Source of the DNA: Paenibacillus albus
GTDB taxonomy: Bacteria > Bacillota > Bacilli > Paenibacillales > Paenibacillaceae
NCBI RefSeq assembly: GCF_003952225.1
Contig: NZ_CP034437.1
Span: 4,726,501-4,790,500, forward strand
Length of the DNA: 64,000 bases
Reading direction: 5' to 3'
Below the pieces are notes generated by a model, which ran no database searches, was not told where the DNA came from, and worked only from the letters and a program-made list of their open reading frames with translations. Of this stretch, positions 27,974 through 36,782 are shown piece after piece. How positions within the stretch are numbered: position 1 is the stretch's first letter; the number at the start of each line of letters is the position of its first letter. The translations under genes and the position numbers were made by a program.

Positions 27974-29563
27974 TTAGCTTTGCTTCTTCACGGACGGCCG
28001 CAGCAGCTGTTTCCGGTAATCGGTTGGCGTACTGCCGACGATCTTCCTGAATACACGACTGAAATAATTCGGGTCATTGTAGCCGATGTCAAACGTGATC
28101 TCCTTCAAGCTCTTATCCGTTTCCTGCATTAATTGCTTCGCAGTCTCCACACGACATTCAGTTAAATAATCAATATAGTTCATGCCAAAATATTCTTTAA
28201 ACAATTTGCTTACGTAGAAAGGATTCCGGTCAACGTGTGCCGCAATGCGCTCAAGCGATAATTCCTCATGCGCGTGCTCCTTAATGTAGCGCTTCAACGT
28301 CAGCAAAAGATCGGACTCCATCTCGCCTTCCAGCGCAGCTGCTGTTTGAGCCAGCCGATTAAAGATGGTCCTCGTCTCGGCTTTCAGCAGCACATAGCTT
28401 GCCGATTGGTTCGGATAGTACGGTGTATCCACGCCGACGCTCATCTCATGAAGCATCCGGGTTACGATGATAAGCACCTCGAAGATGCGCTGCTGCGCCA
28501 TGCTGAGCTGCTCACCTGCTCCTTCATAGGCATCAATCATTTGAATGGCCTGATCAGCCGCCGCTTCCCAATTTCCGCGACGGACTTCCTCGAGCACATT
28601 CTTCTCCATCTCGAGCGTGTCGATCCGGGCTGGAACACCTTCATGCTGCGGTAGGTCTTCGTACAACCGGAAACGTGAAGGCAAAGTGAGATCAACGGAC
28701 GCGAGCAGCGCTTCGTGATAAGACTTGCGCATGGCATCGCCTATATCGATGCATAGTCCGCCAATTCCGGCGAAGGGCTCGAACTCGCTATGCCGCTGGA
28801 CAAGCTGCACCAGCTTTCGGCCAATTCCAACCGCATGATTGCGATACGAAAGCTCGCCGGACATGAACACGATAATCGGCACTTGCTTGCCGGATAGCTT
28901 GCCGATCCAAAAATGAACCGTAGCATCGTTCAGCTGCGCGATGATCGTGCTGTATAGATTCTCAAGATCGCCTAAGGCGCCTTCTCCCTTCTTCGAATCC
29001 GAGAGCAGCAGGTTAACGACGAACCCGCCTTTTGATCCCGGCAAACCAAGCAGCGCGATATTCTCGCGAAGATGTACGGATTGAACATCATCGAACAAGA
29101 GCTGAGACACAATATCTGCCTCCACAATCGGCAGCATCTTTCGCAATCGCTCCGACTCCATCTGCAGGCGCTCCTGTTCCTTGCGCTCCGCCACAATCTC
29201 ATCGACGACTTTGCCTATCGTTTCGAGAATAACCGCTTTCTTGCTTGGCTTGAGCAAATAATCGCTAACGCCAAGCTGCAGCGCTTGTCTGGCAAATTCA
29301 AACGTATCGAACGCAGTCACCATAATGAATTTGGTACGAATGCCTGCCGCTTTAATCCCTTGAATGGCCTCGAGACCGCTTAGTCCCGGCATTTTGATGT
29401 CCATAGTAATGAGGTCTGGCTTCAGCAGCTTCGTCTGCTCAATGGCTTCCCTGCCGTTGACTGCCTGCCCGACGACCTCAACCTCCGTGAACCCTTCCGA
29501 AATTATCTTTTGCAGCGCTATCCGTTCAATCGGCTCGTCATCTACAATCAGTACGCGTATCAT
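27974..29563 (-). CDS. YesN-type AraC-family response regulator
   Basis: 529 residues. A receiver domain (1-125, phosphorylated Asp55 in LITMDIKMPG) is followed by a long linker and an AraC-type pair of helix-turn-helix motifs at the C-terminus (LERIAAHVDRNPFYVSKLFKEYFGMNYIDYL, then FDIGYNDPNYFSRVFRKIVGSTPTDYR). It should receive phosphate from the kinase whose gene overlaps it by 4 bases (ATGA) and probably switches on the adjacent sugar importer operon. ATG at 29563 follows GAGGGGG. Confidence 0.93.
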   Translation of the reverse strand: MIRVLIVDDEPIERIALQKIISEGFTEVEVVGQAVNGREAIEQTKLLKPDLITMDIKMPGLSGLEAIQGIKAAGIRTKFIMVTAFDTFEFARQALQLGVSDYLLKPSKKAVILETIGKVVDEIVAERKEQERLQMESERLRKMLPIVEADIVSQLLFDDVQSVHLRENIALLGLPGSKGGFVVNLLLSDSKKGEGALGDLENLYSTIIAQLNDATVHFWIGKLSGKQVPIIVFMSGELSYRNHAVGIGRKLVQLVQRHSEFEPFAGIGGLCIDIGDAMRKSYHEALLASVDLTLPSRFRLYEDLPQHEGVPARIDTLEMEKNVLEEVRRGNWEAAADQAIQMIDAYEGAGEQLSMAQQRIFEVLIIVTRMLHEMSVGVDTPYYPNQSASYVLLKAETRTIFNRLAQTAAALEGEMESDLLLTLKRYIKEHAHEELSLERIAAHVDRNPFYVSKLFKEYFGMNYIDYLTECRVETAKQLMQETDKSLKEITFDIGYNDPNYFSRVFRKIVGSTPTDYRKQLLRPSVKKQS

Positions 29564-30999
29564 TGTTGTTTCCCCCTCGGAAGCGTAAGCGTAATACATG
29601 TACCTTCGCCGATTTTCGACTCTATAGAAATAATATCCTCGACTCCGTAGAACAATTGAAGCCGGTGCAGGACGTTGCGAATGCCGATACCTGTTGAATG
29701 GCCTTTATAAGTGGAGCTCTCCGCTTCCGACAAAAGCTTCTCGATTTGCTCCAGACTCATGCCTTGTCCGGTATCTTCAACTTGAACGATGACATGATCC
29801 TCCTCTTGCTTCACGCGCAGCGTTAACGTCCCACCATGCTCAGACGGTTCGATCGCATAAATAAAGACGTTCTCCGCCAATGGTTGTAATATTAAGATTG
29901 GCACCTCGATATCAAGCGCTTCCTCGTCAATCTCGCGAATAACCGTCATCCTATCATCGAATCGAGCTTTCTGGATGGTCAAATACTCCTCCAGCACTTC
30001 AACCTCATCGCGCAAGGACACACGGCTGTCCATTCGGCGCAAATTGTAACGAAGCATGCCAGCAACCGAGCTAATTAGCTCACTCGTCTTGTCCGCGCCA
30101 GCCAAAAAGGCTTCCTTCGAAAGCATATTCAGCGTATTGAACAGAAAATGAGGATTAATCTGGCTCTGCAAGCTCTTCAATTCACTTTCTTTGAGCATCA
30201 GCTTATGCTTGTGCAGGTCATATTCCAGCTGCGCCTTGCTCTGAATTTCATCGAATAGATTACCGATGTTCAGCCGCATGTTGTCGAGTGTCCTCGCGAG
30301 AAAAGCCATATCGTCGTTATTGCTGATTTCGATCGGCTTATGAAAGTTACCGCGCGAAAGCTCGCGCGACGCCTGCGTTAGCTTAAGAATAGGCTGGGTA
30401 ACGCTGTTCACGAATCGGAACGAGAAAAGCAGCAGCAAGAGCGATACCAGAGCGAGCGTCCAGAAACCCATTCGGAACAAATCATTGCTTCGTTTGATGA
30501 TTTTGCGATAGAACGCATCATACGTCTTCTGTTCGCCGCTGATCAGCGTCAGCGTAGTCTCGGAAATATATTTGGTAATGTTCGATGCTTCATCGAATTT
30601 TTTAGCAACCGAGTCTTCATCATTGTCCTTCTGGAACCGAACGACGAGATCCATCGCTTCAGACTGGCTCTCAATCATATTTTGAAAGTTGTCCAGCTGC
30701 ATCTCATTGTTCGGATTGCGAAGCCAGCTCAGCTCGGATTTGGTATGAAACAGCATATTATTATCATTCACATACTGTTTAAGATTGGCCTCTGTCGGCG
30801 TAATACGATAATTGTTCAAGGAAGTCAGTGTCTGCTGGCTCTGCTGAGATGCTTGATTCATGAGCAGGTAGCGCTGCAGAATCTGGTTGTACTGCTCAAC
30901 CGTCTTCTGATTGAATGCACTCATAGACAGCCAAATAAGCGCCATAATGATCCAGATGAGAATCGACAAAAGCATCATTTTGCTGCGGATGGTCTTCAT
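29560..30999 (-). CDS. YesM-type sensor histidine kinase
   Basis: 479 residues. Two membrane helices (about 10-28 and 175-195) bracket an external domain of about 145 residues. HAMP, the His-kinase motif NPHFLFNTLNML and a HATPase domain follow (NVFIYAIEPSEHGG, VEDTGQGM, GIGIRNVLHRL). This is the LytS/YesM class. The external domain has no known ligand pocket, consistent with reading a sugar through the partner binding protein encoded just upstream. Overlaps the regulator gene. Confidence 0.93.
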   Translation of the reverse strand: MKTIRSKMMLLSILIWIIMALIWLSMSAFNQKTVEQYNQILQRYLLMNQASQQSQQTLTSLNNYRITPTEANLKQYVNDNNMLFHTKSELSWLRNPNNEMQLDNFQNMIESQSEAMDLVVRFQKDNDEDSVAKKFDEASNITKYISETTLTLISGEQKTYDAFYRKIIKRSNDLFRMGFWTLALVSLLLLLFSFRFVNSVTQPILKLTQASRELSRGNFHKPIEISNNDDMAFLARTLDNMRLNIGNLFDEIQSKAQLEYDLHKHKLMLKESELKSLQSQINPHFLFNTLNMLSKEAFLAGADKTSELISSVAGMLRYNLRRMDSRVSLRDEVEVLEEYLTIQKARFDDRMTVIREIDEEALDIEVPILILQPLAENVFIYAIEPSEHGGTLTLRVKQEEDHVIVQVEDTGQGMSLEQIEKLLSEAESSTYKGHSTGIGIRNVLHRLQLFYGVEDIISIESKIGEGTCITLTLPRGKQQ

Positions 31000-31001
31000 C
31001 G

Positions 31002-31988
31002 CTATTTGCCGCCCCCTTCATCTGCCGTATCCACGACGCTGATCGGAGTAAAATAACTGTTATGAAGCGGAAGTTGATCGCTGTCGAGCCATCGTTTTAC
31101 GAGATCAACGCTCATTTTGCCCATTTCCTCATAATGCTGTGACAAGCCGGATTCAACGACATTATCCTGGATCAGCTTCATCGTCTGAGGGGAATCGTCG
31201 AACATAAATACTTGATAGTGGCTCGACCGCGATCGAGTCCCCCCTGCTTGCACGATGCTTCTGCCGGACTCCGTTGGCAAACCGATAAATGCTTTTGCAG
31301 CCGGAAAATGATTCAGAATATCAAAGGTTTGCGTATTCGCAGGCGCATTCTCATTCTCATTGTCCTTCGAAGCGGTAACGAGCTTGATGTCCGGATAGTT
31401 CCTCAGCACTTCATGTAATCCTTGCTGCCGCAGCTTATCCGTGTCCGACGCTTCCGTGTTCGTAATGACGCCTACCGTGCCTTGTCCACCAAGCTTTTGC
31501 GCGATATGCTTCCCCATCAGAATGCCTTCTTGATAATGGTCTGAGCCGACATACGACTTGCGCAGACTGCCCGGTGAATCTGAATTAATGGTCACGACCG
31601 GAATTCCCCTGAATATCGCCTTATTAACAATTTGAACAAAATCAGGCCGGTCAACGCCTTCGATAATGATGCCATCAACTTTGGAAGCGATTGCAATATC
31701 GACCTGCTTAATAAGCTCTTCCACATTCGAGCGGTAGACTCCCCAGAATTCGATTGCCATGCCGTGCGATGCCGCCGCGTCCCGCGCCCCGCGCTGAATC
31801 TCGTTCATCATGTAGCTGCCCTGCTCCTGAGAAATAATGACGATATGAGGCTTGGATGACGTTGATACGGGCTCCGCAACGTTCGACATGCCAAGGTCAT
31901 TGGAATATAGCGTAAACATGGAATAGAGCGTAACGGCCAAAGCGGCCAAGCTAATTCCGATGATGGAATAGAAAACGGGCTTCTTCAT
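31002..31988 (-). CDS. Membrane-anchored sugar-binding sensor protein (RbsB-like)
   Basis: 328 residues. An N-terminal membrane helix (FYSIIGISLAALAVTLYSMF) with no lipobox is followed by a periplasmic-binding fold: HIVIISQEQGSYMMNEIQRGARDAA, VDGIIIEGVDRPDFVQIVNKA, GTVGVITNTEASDTDKLRQQG. It begins the operon, 2 bases ahead of the kinase gene. Together with YesM/YesN it fits the three-component sugar sensing seen with XylFII-LytS-YesN in Clostridium, where the binding protein docks on the kinase. Confidence 0.88.
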   Translation of the reverse strand: MKKPVFYSIIGISLAALAVTLYSMFTLYSNDLGMSNVAEPVSTSSKPHIVIISQEQGSYMMNEIQRGARDAAASHGMAIEFWGVYRSNVEELIKQVDIAIASKVDGIIIEGVDRPDFVQIVNKAIFRGIPVVTINSDSPGSLRKSYVGSDHYQEGILMGKHIAQKLGGQGTVGVITNTEASDTDKLRQQGLHEVLRNYPDIKLVTASKDNENENAPANTQTFDILNHFPAAKAFIGLPTESGRSIVQAGGTRSRSSHYQVFMFDDSPQTMKLIQDNVVESGLSQHYEEMGKMSVDLVKRWLDSDQLPLHNSYFTPISVVDTADEGGGK

Positions 31989-32177
31989 ATTGGCTCCCTC
32001 AGCTTACTCGATTTTCACGTCATTCTACCATGATTATATCGTTTCGAAAATGATTGTAAAATATGTTACCCTCGGTGCACGATTTTCGACTGGAAACTTA
32101 TTCAAGGGTTGCCAAGCGCTATGGTAAAATGAGACCATTGTTGTTGACTTCGTGTCAGAAATAGGAAGGTGCATGTT

Positions 32178-32690
32178 ATGAGAAGAGATCAGCTTGTTAA
32201 ATTAATCGAGCAACGTGAAGAAGGCCGTGCCAAACAGGATCAGGAGCTGCTAAGCAAGGTAAGGATGCAATTACTGTCATTATTAGCCGAATATCCAGAG
32301 GATGCCGAAATCAACTATCAGACCGGCATCGCACATGATAATTCCGGGCTCGGCAAGGATGCCATTCCCTACTATGTGAAGGCGCTTGAGCTTGGTCTGT
32401 CCGGCGCAGATCGGGAACGATGCTTGATGGGGCTTGGCAGCACTTATCGCTATTGGGGGCTGTATGATAAAGCAGTTGAGACGCTTCGTACGGGTCATCA
32501 GGAATTTCCGGAGAACCGAGCGATTCAAGTGTTCCTCGCCATGGCGCTATATAACAGCGAGCGCTACAAGGAGAGCGTAGAACTTCTGATTCAGAACCTC
32601 ATGGAAACGACTACCGACGAGAAGCTGCAATATTTTAAACGCGGGATACTCGCTTACAAAGAAGACTTGGACGAAACGGCAGAAGGCTAA
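32178..32690 (+). CDS. Tetratricopeptide repeat protein
   Basis: 170 residues with four TPR-like helix pairs (INYQTGIAHDNSGLGKDAIPYYVKALEL, CLMGLGSTYRYWGLYDKAVETLRTG, IQVFLAMALYNSERYKESVELLIQ). Such Bacillota proteins are cytoplasmic scaffolds with unknown partners. ATG at 32178 follows AGGAAGGTG; GTG at 32169 overlaps that site. Confidence 0.88.
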   Translation: MRRDQLVKLIEQREEGRAKQDQELLSKVRMQLLSLLAEYPEDAEINYQTGIAHDNSGLGKDAIPYYVKALELGLSGADRERCLMGLGSTYRYWGLYDKAVETLRTGHQEFPENRAIQVFLAMALYNSERYKESVELLIQNLMETTTDEKLQYFKRGILAYKEDLDETAEG

Positions 32691-32789
32691 CTGCAATTAA
32701 TGGAGAAATTTGCTTTTGACATCGGACATGTTAAACTATTGGAGGTACTACCGTACCCATTCTACTACCCTTTGGAGGCGTGATCGTAA

Positions 32790-33203
32790 ATGGCAATCAG
32801 TGCTTACCTTAATTTCCCAGGAAACACACGTGAAGCAGTTGAATACTACGCTGAGGTGTTCAATGTCGAAGTAACGAACCTCGCTACATTCGACAGTGTG
32901 CCGGCTCATCCGGATTACCCGCTTCCACCAGGAACTGAAAAGCACATCATGCACGCTCGCATACATGCTTATGGCAGCGACCTCATGTTCTCTGATACTT
33001 TCCCGGGAATGCCGCTCACGATGGGCAATAACATCACGCTTGCGCTTGTCATCAACGACGCGGAAGAGCTTACTCGAGTCTATAACCGCATCAGTGGTGA
33101 TGGCACAGCTACAATGCCGTTGCAAGAGACTTTCTGGAGCAAGCTTTATGGACAAGCGACAGATAAGTTCGGCATTCTATGGCAGTTCAACATGGAAATT
33201 TAA
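32790..33203 (+). CDS. VOC-family protein (PhnB-like)
   Basis: 137 residues, a glyoxalase/bleomycin-resistance fold. It starts ISAYLNFPGNTREAVEYYAEVF and ends LYGQATDKFGILWQFNMEI, as in PhnB-like proteins of unknown substrate. GGAGGCG precedes the ATG. Single-gene unit with a terminator. Confidence 0.9.
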   Translation: MAISAYLNFPGNTREAVEYYAEVFNVEVTNLATFDSVPAHPDYPLPPGTEKHIMHARIHAYGSDLMFSDTFPGMPLTMGNNITLALVINDAEELTRVYNRISGDGTATMPLQETFWSKLYGQATDKFGILWQFNMEI

Positions 33204-33217
33204 TCGCTCAATGAAGA

Positions 33218-33242
33218 GGACAAGCCAGATTGCTGGCTGTCC
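33218..33242 (+). terminator. Terminator of the VOC gene
   Basis: GGACAAGCCAG...CTGGCTGTCC with one bulge, then seven T residues. Confidence 0.85.
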
Positions 33243-33325
33243 TTTTTTTATGCGCTGCGGCAGGCGCACAAGTCCCCTCTCTCATAGATTCATATCGTAG
33301 AGCAAATAGGATTGGAGGATGAGAG

Positions 33326-33598
33326 ATGGGTATAAAACACCGTTGTTCCTGCAAAAAAGTGGTTAACATCACCTACAACATTTCGATTCACTACGGCAAT
33401 GTGATCTATAAGAAGATCAAAGTCATTCAAAAAGCGGAGAGTGGCGGCATGATCAACCACCACGTCGGTTACGCCGCAACCCAAGGCGGGCAGATCGCCG
33501 TCAACCGAAGCCTCAACGATCAAGAGGGCCCGCGGAATCCGCAGCCTGTCAGCAGTAGCGCGTGGTTGAACACGAAGATGCTTCGAAAACGTCGCTGA
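33326..33598 (+). CDS. Small basic protein of unknown function
   Basis: 90 residues: HRCSCKKVVNITYNISIHYGNVIYKKIKVIQ, then NHHVGYAATQGGQIAVNRSLNDQEG, ending MLRKRR. Unrecognised, with no membrane segment. GGAGGATGAGAG precedes the ATG. Its TGA stop is followed in the same frame by 37 more sense codons that encode a very acidic Glu/Lys/Asp tail (separate entry). The sequence resembles small spore or surface proteins only in composition. Confidence 0.6.
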   Translation: MGIKHRCSCKKVVNITYNISIHYGNVIYKKIKVIQKAESGGMINHHVGYAATQGGQIAVNRSLNDQEGPRNPQPVSSSAWLNTKMLRKRR

Positions 33599-33712
33599 GT
33601 GGAAGAAGAAAAAGGATACGAAGAAGAAAGAGAAGAAGAAAGAAAAGACGATAAAGAGGAAGACAAAGTAGAAGACAAAGTAGAAGACAAAGAAGAAGAG
33701 ATAAAGAATTAA
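33599..33712 (+). other. In-frame acidic extension after a TGA; polypurine tract
   Basis: Read in frame with the preceding gene, 37 codons starting GTG-GAA-GAA-GAA encode Glu, Lys and Asp almost only, and stop at TAA 33710. The strand is almost all A and G and contains three copies of a 12-base unit GAAGACAAAGTA (last copy altered). No separate ribosome binding site is seen. It could be the lost or read-through tail of the upstream protein, or simply a low-complexity tract. Confidence 0.4.
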
Positions 33713-33782
33713 GTCGCGAGATCAGGGTTGGATCTCTCGGCTTATTCTTGTTTAAGCGGCTGCTGGCGCTGATGCTTCGAAT

Positions 33783-34376
33783 GTGAGAGAGGATTTTTCA
33801 TATCTCACCGTGGAGATGTGGATGAAGTTACGGAGCGGTCACGTAAAACGTGACCAGCGTGTTCGCGGGGAGAACATAATTGGGTTCTCCGAGCTCAGGA
33901 CTTTGGTTAGTTTGTTGGGGTTTGGTGGTGAGAGCACATATACGTTCTCTCAGCCATCATTCGTCGCGTTTTGGTTACTGAGAGCACGTATGGGTTCTCT
34001 CAGCTATTAATGTTTGGTTAGTTTGTTGGGGTTGGCAAGGAGAGCACATATACGTTCTCTCGGCCAACTTTCGGCGCGTTTTGGTTACTGAGAGCACGTA
34101 TGGGTTCTCTCAGCTATTAATGATTGGTTAGTTTGTTGGGGTTTGGCGAGGAGAGCACAGGCGAGGTTCTCCGTCGTTTTCGCTCCTTCGAGAGAGGATT
34201 TTTCCTCTCTCGGCATGCTGTTCTCGCGATTTCGGGGACCGAGCGCGGGTTTTACCTCTCTCGGAGCAGAAAATGCTGCCACTTCGGCGTTTTCTGCCTT
34301 TGAGAGAGGCTTTTTCCTCACTCGGCATGCTGTTCTCGCGATTTCGGCGACCGAGAGCGGGTTTTCCCTCTCTCGG
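33783..34376. repeat. Array of GAGAG...CTCTC hairpin doublets
   Basis: About eleven hairpins. Sub-type A (33930, 33978, 34040, 34088, 34150) has GAGAGCACATATACGTTCTC-like cores. Sub-type B (34189, 34239, 34301, 34350) has CGAGAG-CGGGTTTTACC-TCTCTCG cores. Within each part the period is 110-112 bases with two hairpins per period, 49-51 and about 61 bases apart. Stem bases vary in pairs (GGAGA/TCTCC versus TGAGAG/CTCTCA). No gene is supported here; open frames through it lack binding sites. Confidence 0.75.
33837..33855. repeat. Perfect inverted repeat at the array edge
   Basis: GGTCACG-TAAAA-CGTGACC. No T-run. It may be part of the repeat array's left boundary. Confidence 0.5.
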
Positions 34377-34510
34377 CGCGGAGAATGCTGCTGCTATCTC
34401 CCCATCTCACCTACCAGACCTTTTCGCTTCCTCAGGCTCACCGACAGGGCGGCGACACTGTGTGAAGTTCAAGCTGTCCTTGACCAATAGATCAAATAGA
34501 AAAAGTAAAA

Positions 34511-34545
34511 CGACCGCTCGCCTGTTTCGTACAGGCGAGCGGTCG
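34511..34545 (-). terminator. Strong terminator of the efflux gene
   Basis: A perfect 15-bp stem CGACCGCTCGCCTGT / ACAGGCGAGCGGTCG with a TTCGT loop, then TTTTACTTTTT on the minus strand. It lies 81 bases after the stop. Confidence 0.8.
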
Positions 34546-34625
34546 CGGAGAAAATTGTATTTCGATTCGTATCTACTTGATGGGTTTATAACCCGAGGTT
34601 ATTGGTTTTAGTGCCATCTCGGTAA

Positions 34626-36112
34626 TTATGTGGATTGGGTTGCAGACTTCGTTTGACTCGCCTGACTCGCTTGTTCCACTTGCTTAGGGCGCTTAACCGT
34701 GTTGACGAATAGCGCAAGCGGGAATGCGATAGCGACGATAAGCGTCGCGAGCAAATAGACGTCGTTGACGCTCATCGTGAACGCCATCATTTGAATATGG
34801 TTCACATCTTTGTCTCCGGCCATCGCCAGCGCCTTGCCGTGATGAGCGCCCCGCGATGAGAGCATCGCCGTAAAGATCGCGATAGCGAACGAGCCGAACA
34901 CGTTACGCGTCCAGTTCGAGATTGAAGACGCGTGACCGGACAGGTCGCGCGGGACTGTCTCCATCGCTGCGTTGCTCGCCGGCATCATAACGAAAGAAAT
35001 ACCGAGATTACGAACGAGCATCCACCAGACGATGTAGCTGTGATTGACGTCGATGCTGAGCGAGCTCAGCATGAACGTACCTACTGCGAGCAGAACGATT
35101 CCGATGCACATGAGCACACGCGGACCGATCGACGTGTACAGCTTGCCGACAATCGGCATGACGAGAGCCATTACGAGCGATGCCGGCAGCAGGATCAACC
35201 CAGTATCCATTGTGGACACTTGTTGAATCTGTTGCAGGAACACCGGTGTCAGGAACGTACCCGAGTAAAGGCTAATCGTCAAAATAATCACAATGATGGT
35301 GTTCAATGTATACCGTCCATTCGCGAACACCCGCAGGTTGAGAAGCGGCGATTTCGCGGTTAGCTCCCGCCAGACGAAAGCAATGATTCCCAAAATGCCG
35401 ATTACGAGCAGCGAAATGATTTTGGCGGAGCTCCAGCCCCACTTCTGCCCTTCACCAAGCGCCAGCAGCAACGACGAGCTGCCGACGATAACGGTAACGA
35501 AGCCGAAACCGTCGAAATTTTTTGGTACACTCAAGCGATAATAAGGTATAAATGCGGCGACGAGAACAACGCCGATAATGCCGACTGGTACGTTAATGAG
35601 GAACAGCCATTGCCAGTCAAATTCCTGCAGCAGCCAGCCGGCGAATGTCGGGCCGAAAGCAGGTGCGAGCATCGAGGACAGGGCCCATAGTGCGATCGCC
35701 ATCGGCTGTCTTTCCCGAGGAACGACTTGGTAGATGATAGCCATCGTTGTCGGCAGAATGAGACCACTGAACACGCCTTGCAAGATTCGGAAAGCGATCA
35801 AGGAGTATTCGTCCCACGCAGCCGCGCAAAGGGCGGATGACAACGTAAAGCCGATGAGAGAAACGAGGAACAGTCGTTTGTAGCTAAACCTTTCCCCAAG
35901 GTAGCCGACAACCGGCGCGATCGTGCCCATCGCCAGCATGAAACCGGTAAGCGTCCATGAATGGAGCCAAGCGTCGTATCAAAATGCTTTTGCAGCACTG
36001 GCAGTGCTACGTTGATCGTGCTGGACGCCAGTACGCAGACGAAAGAGCCGACGAATATGGCGACCATAATCGGCCAAAACCGGATGTGAGCTTGTTGATC
36101 TTGTGAATTCAC
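34626..36112 (-). pseudogene. DHA2-family (EmrB-like) MFS efflux transporter with a frameshift
   Basis: Full length would be about 495 residues. The 5' part (GTG 36112, GGGGGAG 7 bases before) encodes FWPIMVAIFVGSFVCVLASSTINVALPVLQKHFDTTLGSI. The frame then breaks near 35957 and continues in another frame as WTLTGFMLAMGTIAPVVGYLGERFSYKRLF down to 34626, with motif-rich EmrB helices (GPTFAGWLLQEFDWQWLFLINVPVG). Adding one base restores the expected SI-x-WTLTGFMLA junction. Everything else is intact, so this is either a recent mutation or a base-calling error. Drug export is the usual role. It is divergent from padR. Confidence 0.8.
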
Positions 36113-36130
36113 TAAGCGACTCCCCCATTG

Positions 36131-36160
36131 TTTACATATATATCTAAATTTACATATGAT
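36131..36160. promoter_or_regulatory. Direct repeats upstream of the efflux gene
   Basis: TTTACATATATATC and TTTACATATGATC, 18 bases apart start to start, 19-48 bases before the GTG start. A possible operator or AT-rich promoter; the regulator is unknown. Confidence 0.35.
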
Positions 36161-36318
36161 CCATGCAAATGTCTATGGTGAAATTTGAACGAGAATGTTT
36201 ACTTCCGCAATTCCCCGCTTACGCGATTAACTGAACCGAGAACCATTCATAAAGCTGGACCTGCGATCTCATCAGCAGCAGGGTTGCACGCACCAATAAA
36301 AAAGTTCTAACAATTACT

Positions 36319-36347
36319 TTGACACATAGAGTAATCTATGTTAAATT
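36319..36347 (+). promoter_or_regulatory. SigA promoter with overlapping palindrome upstream of padR
   Basis: TTGACA (36319), 17 bases, TAAATT (36342). The spacer is filled by the palindrome ACATAGA-GTAA-TCTATGT (36324-36341). Its placement would block RNA polymerase when bound, as expected for an autorepressing PadR. Confidence 0.7.
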
Positions 36348-36383
36348 TACTCCATCAGATAGAACTATGCCTGATAGAGCACT

Positions 36384-36399
36384 ATGTGACAGAGTACAT
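36384..36399 (+). promoter_or_regulatory. ATGT-N8-ACAT PadR-like operator
   Basis: ATGTGACAGAGTACAT has the ATGT-N8-ACAT layout known for PadR sites. It lies between the promoter and the padR start. Confidence 0.5.
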
Positions 36400-36454
36400 T
36401 ATCGTCATGTCATGTAGGACAGGCCTAGGATCATGATTTACAGGAGGACCTTGC

Positions 36455-36781
36455 ATGATTCGAAGTGACATCATTCGCGGACATCTCGATGCGATCATCC
36501 TGCGGCTTATTTACGAAGAAGACCGCTATGGTTATGAGATTTCCAAGGAAATCAGCGTGCGGACGGATGACCGTTTCCAGATCAAGGAAGCAACGCTGTA
36601 TGCCGTCTTCCAACGGCTCGAGCGCAAAGAGCTGATCGAATCGTATCTGGGCGACGTATCGCATGGCAGCAAGCGCCGCTATTACAAGATCACGAAGCTT
36701 GGCCGCGCGTACTTGAAAGAAACGGTTGAGGAATGGAACGAAATTAAAGAGATCGTCAATATTTTTATGGAGGGATTATAG
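36455..36781 (+). CDS. PadR-family transcriptional regulator
   Basis: 108 residues. The winged helix DAIILRLIYEEDRYGYEISKEI, then KEATLYAVFQRLERKELIESYLG and KRRYYKITKLGRAYL, is typical of PadR subfamily 2. AGGAGGACC precedes the ATG. The next gene encodes its usual HAAS-domain membrane partner, starting 1 base after the stop, so the pair is translated together. Confidence 0.93.
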   Translation: MIRSDIIRGHLDAIILRLIYEEDRYGYEISKEISVRTDDRFQIKEATLYAVFQRLERKELIESYLGDVSHGSKRRYYKITKLGRAYLKETVEEWNEIKEIVNIFMEGL

Positions 36782-36782
36782 A

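Noticed and set aside
32715-32745. TTGACA-containing stretch before the VOC gene as promoter
   Set aside because: No -10 at 16-18 bases; nearest AT-rich hexamers are at 10 or 15.
33783-34376. CRISPR array
   Set aside because: Periodic hairpins but period 110 bases, spacers themselves repeated, no constant 25-40 base repeat and no cas gene.
34085-34490. Small proteins encoded by the hairpin arrays (also 55604-56312)
   Set aside because: Open frames arise because the repeat is free of stops; both strands and several frames are open and none has a binding site.
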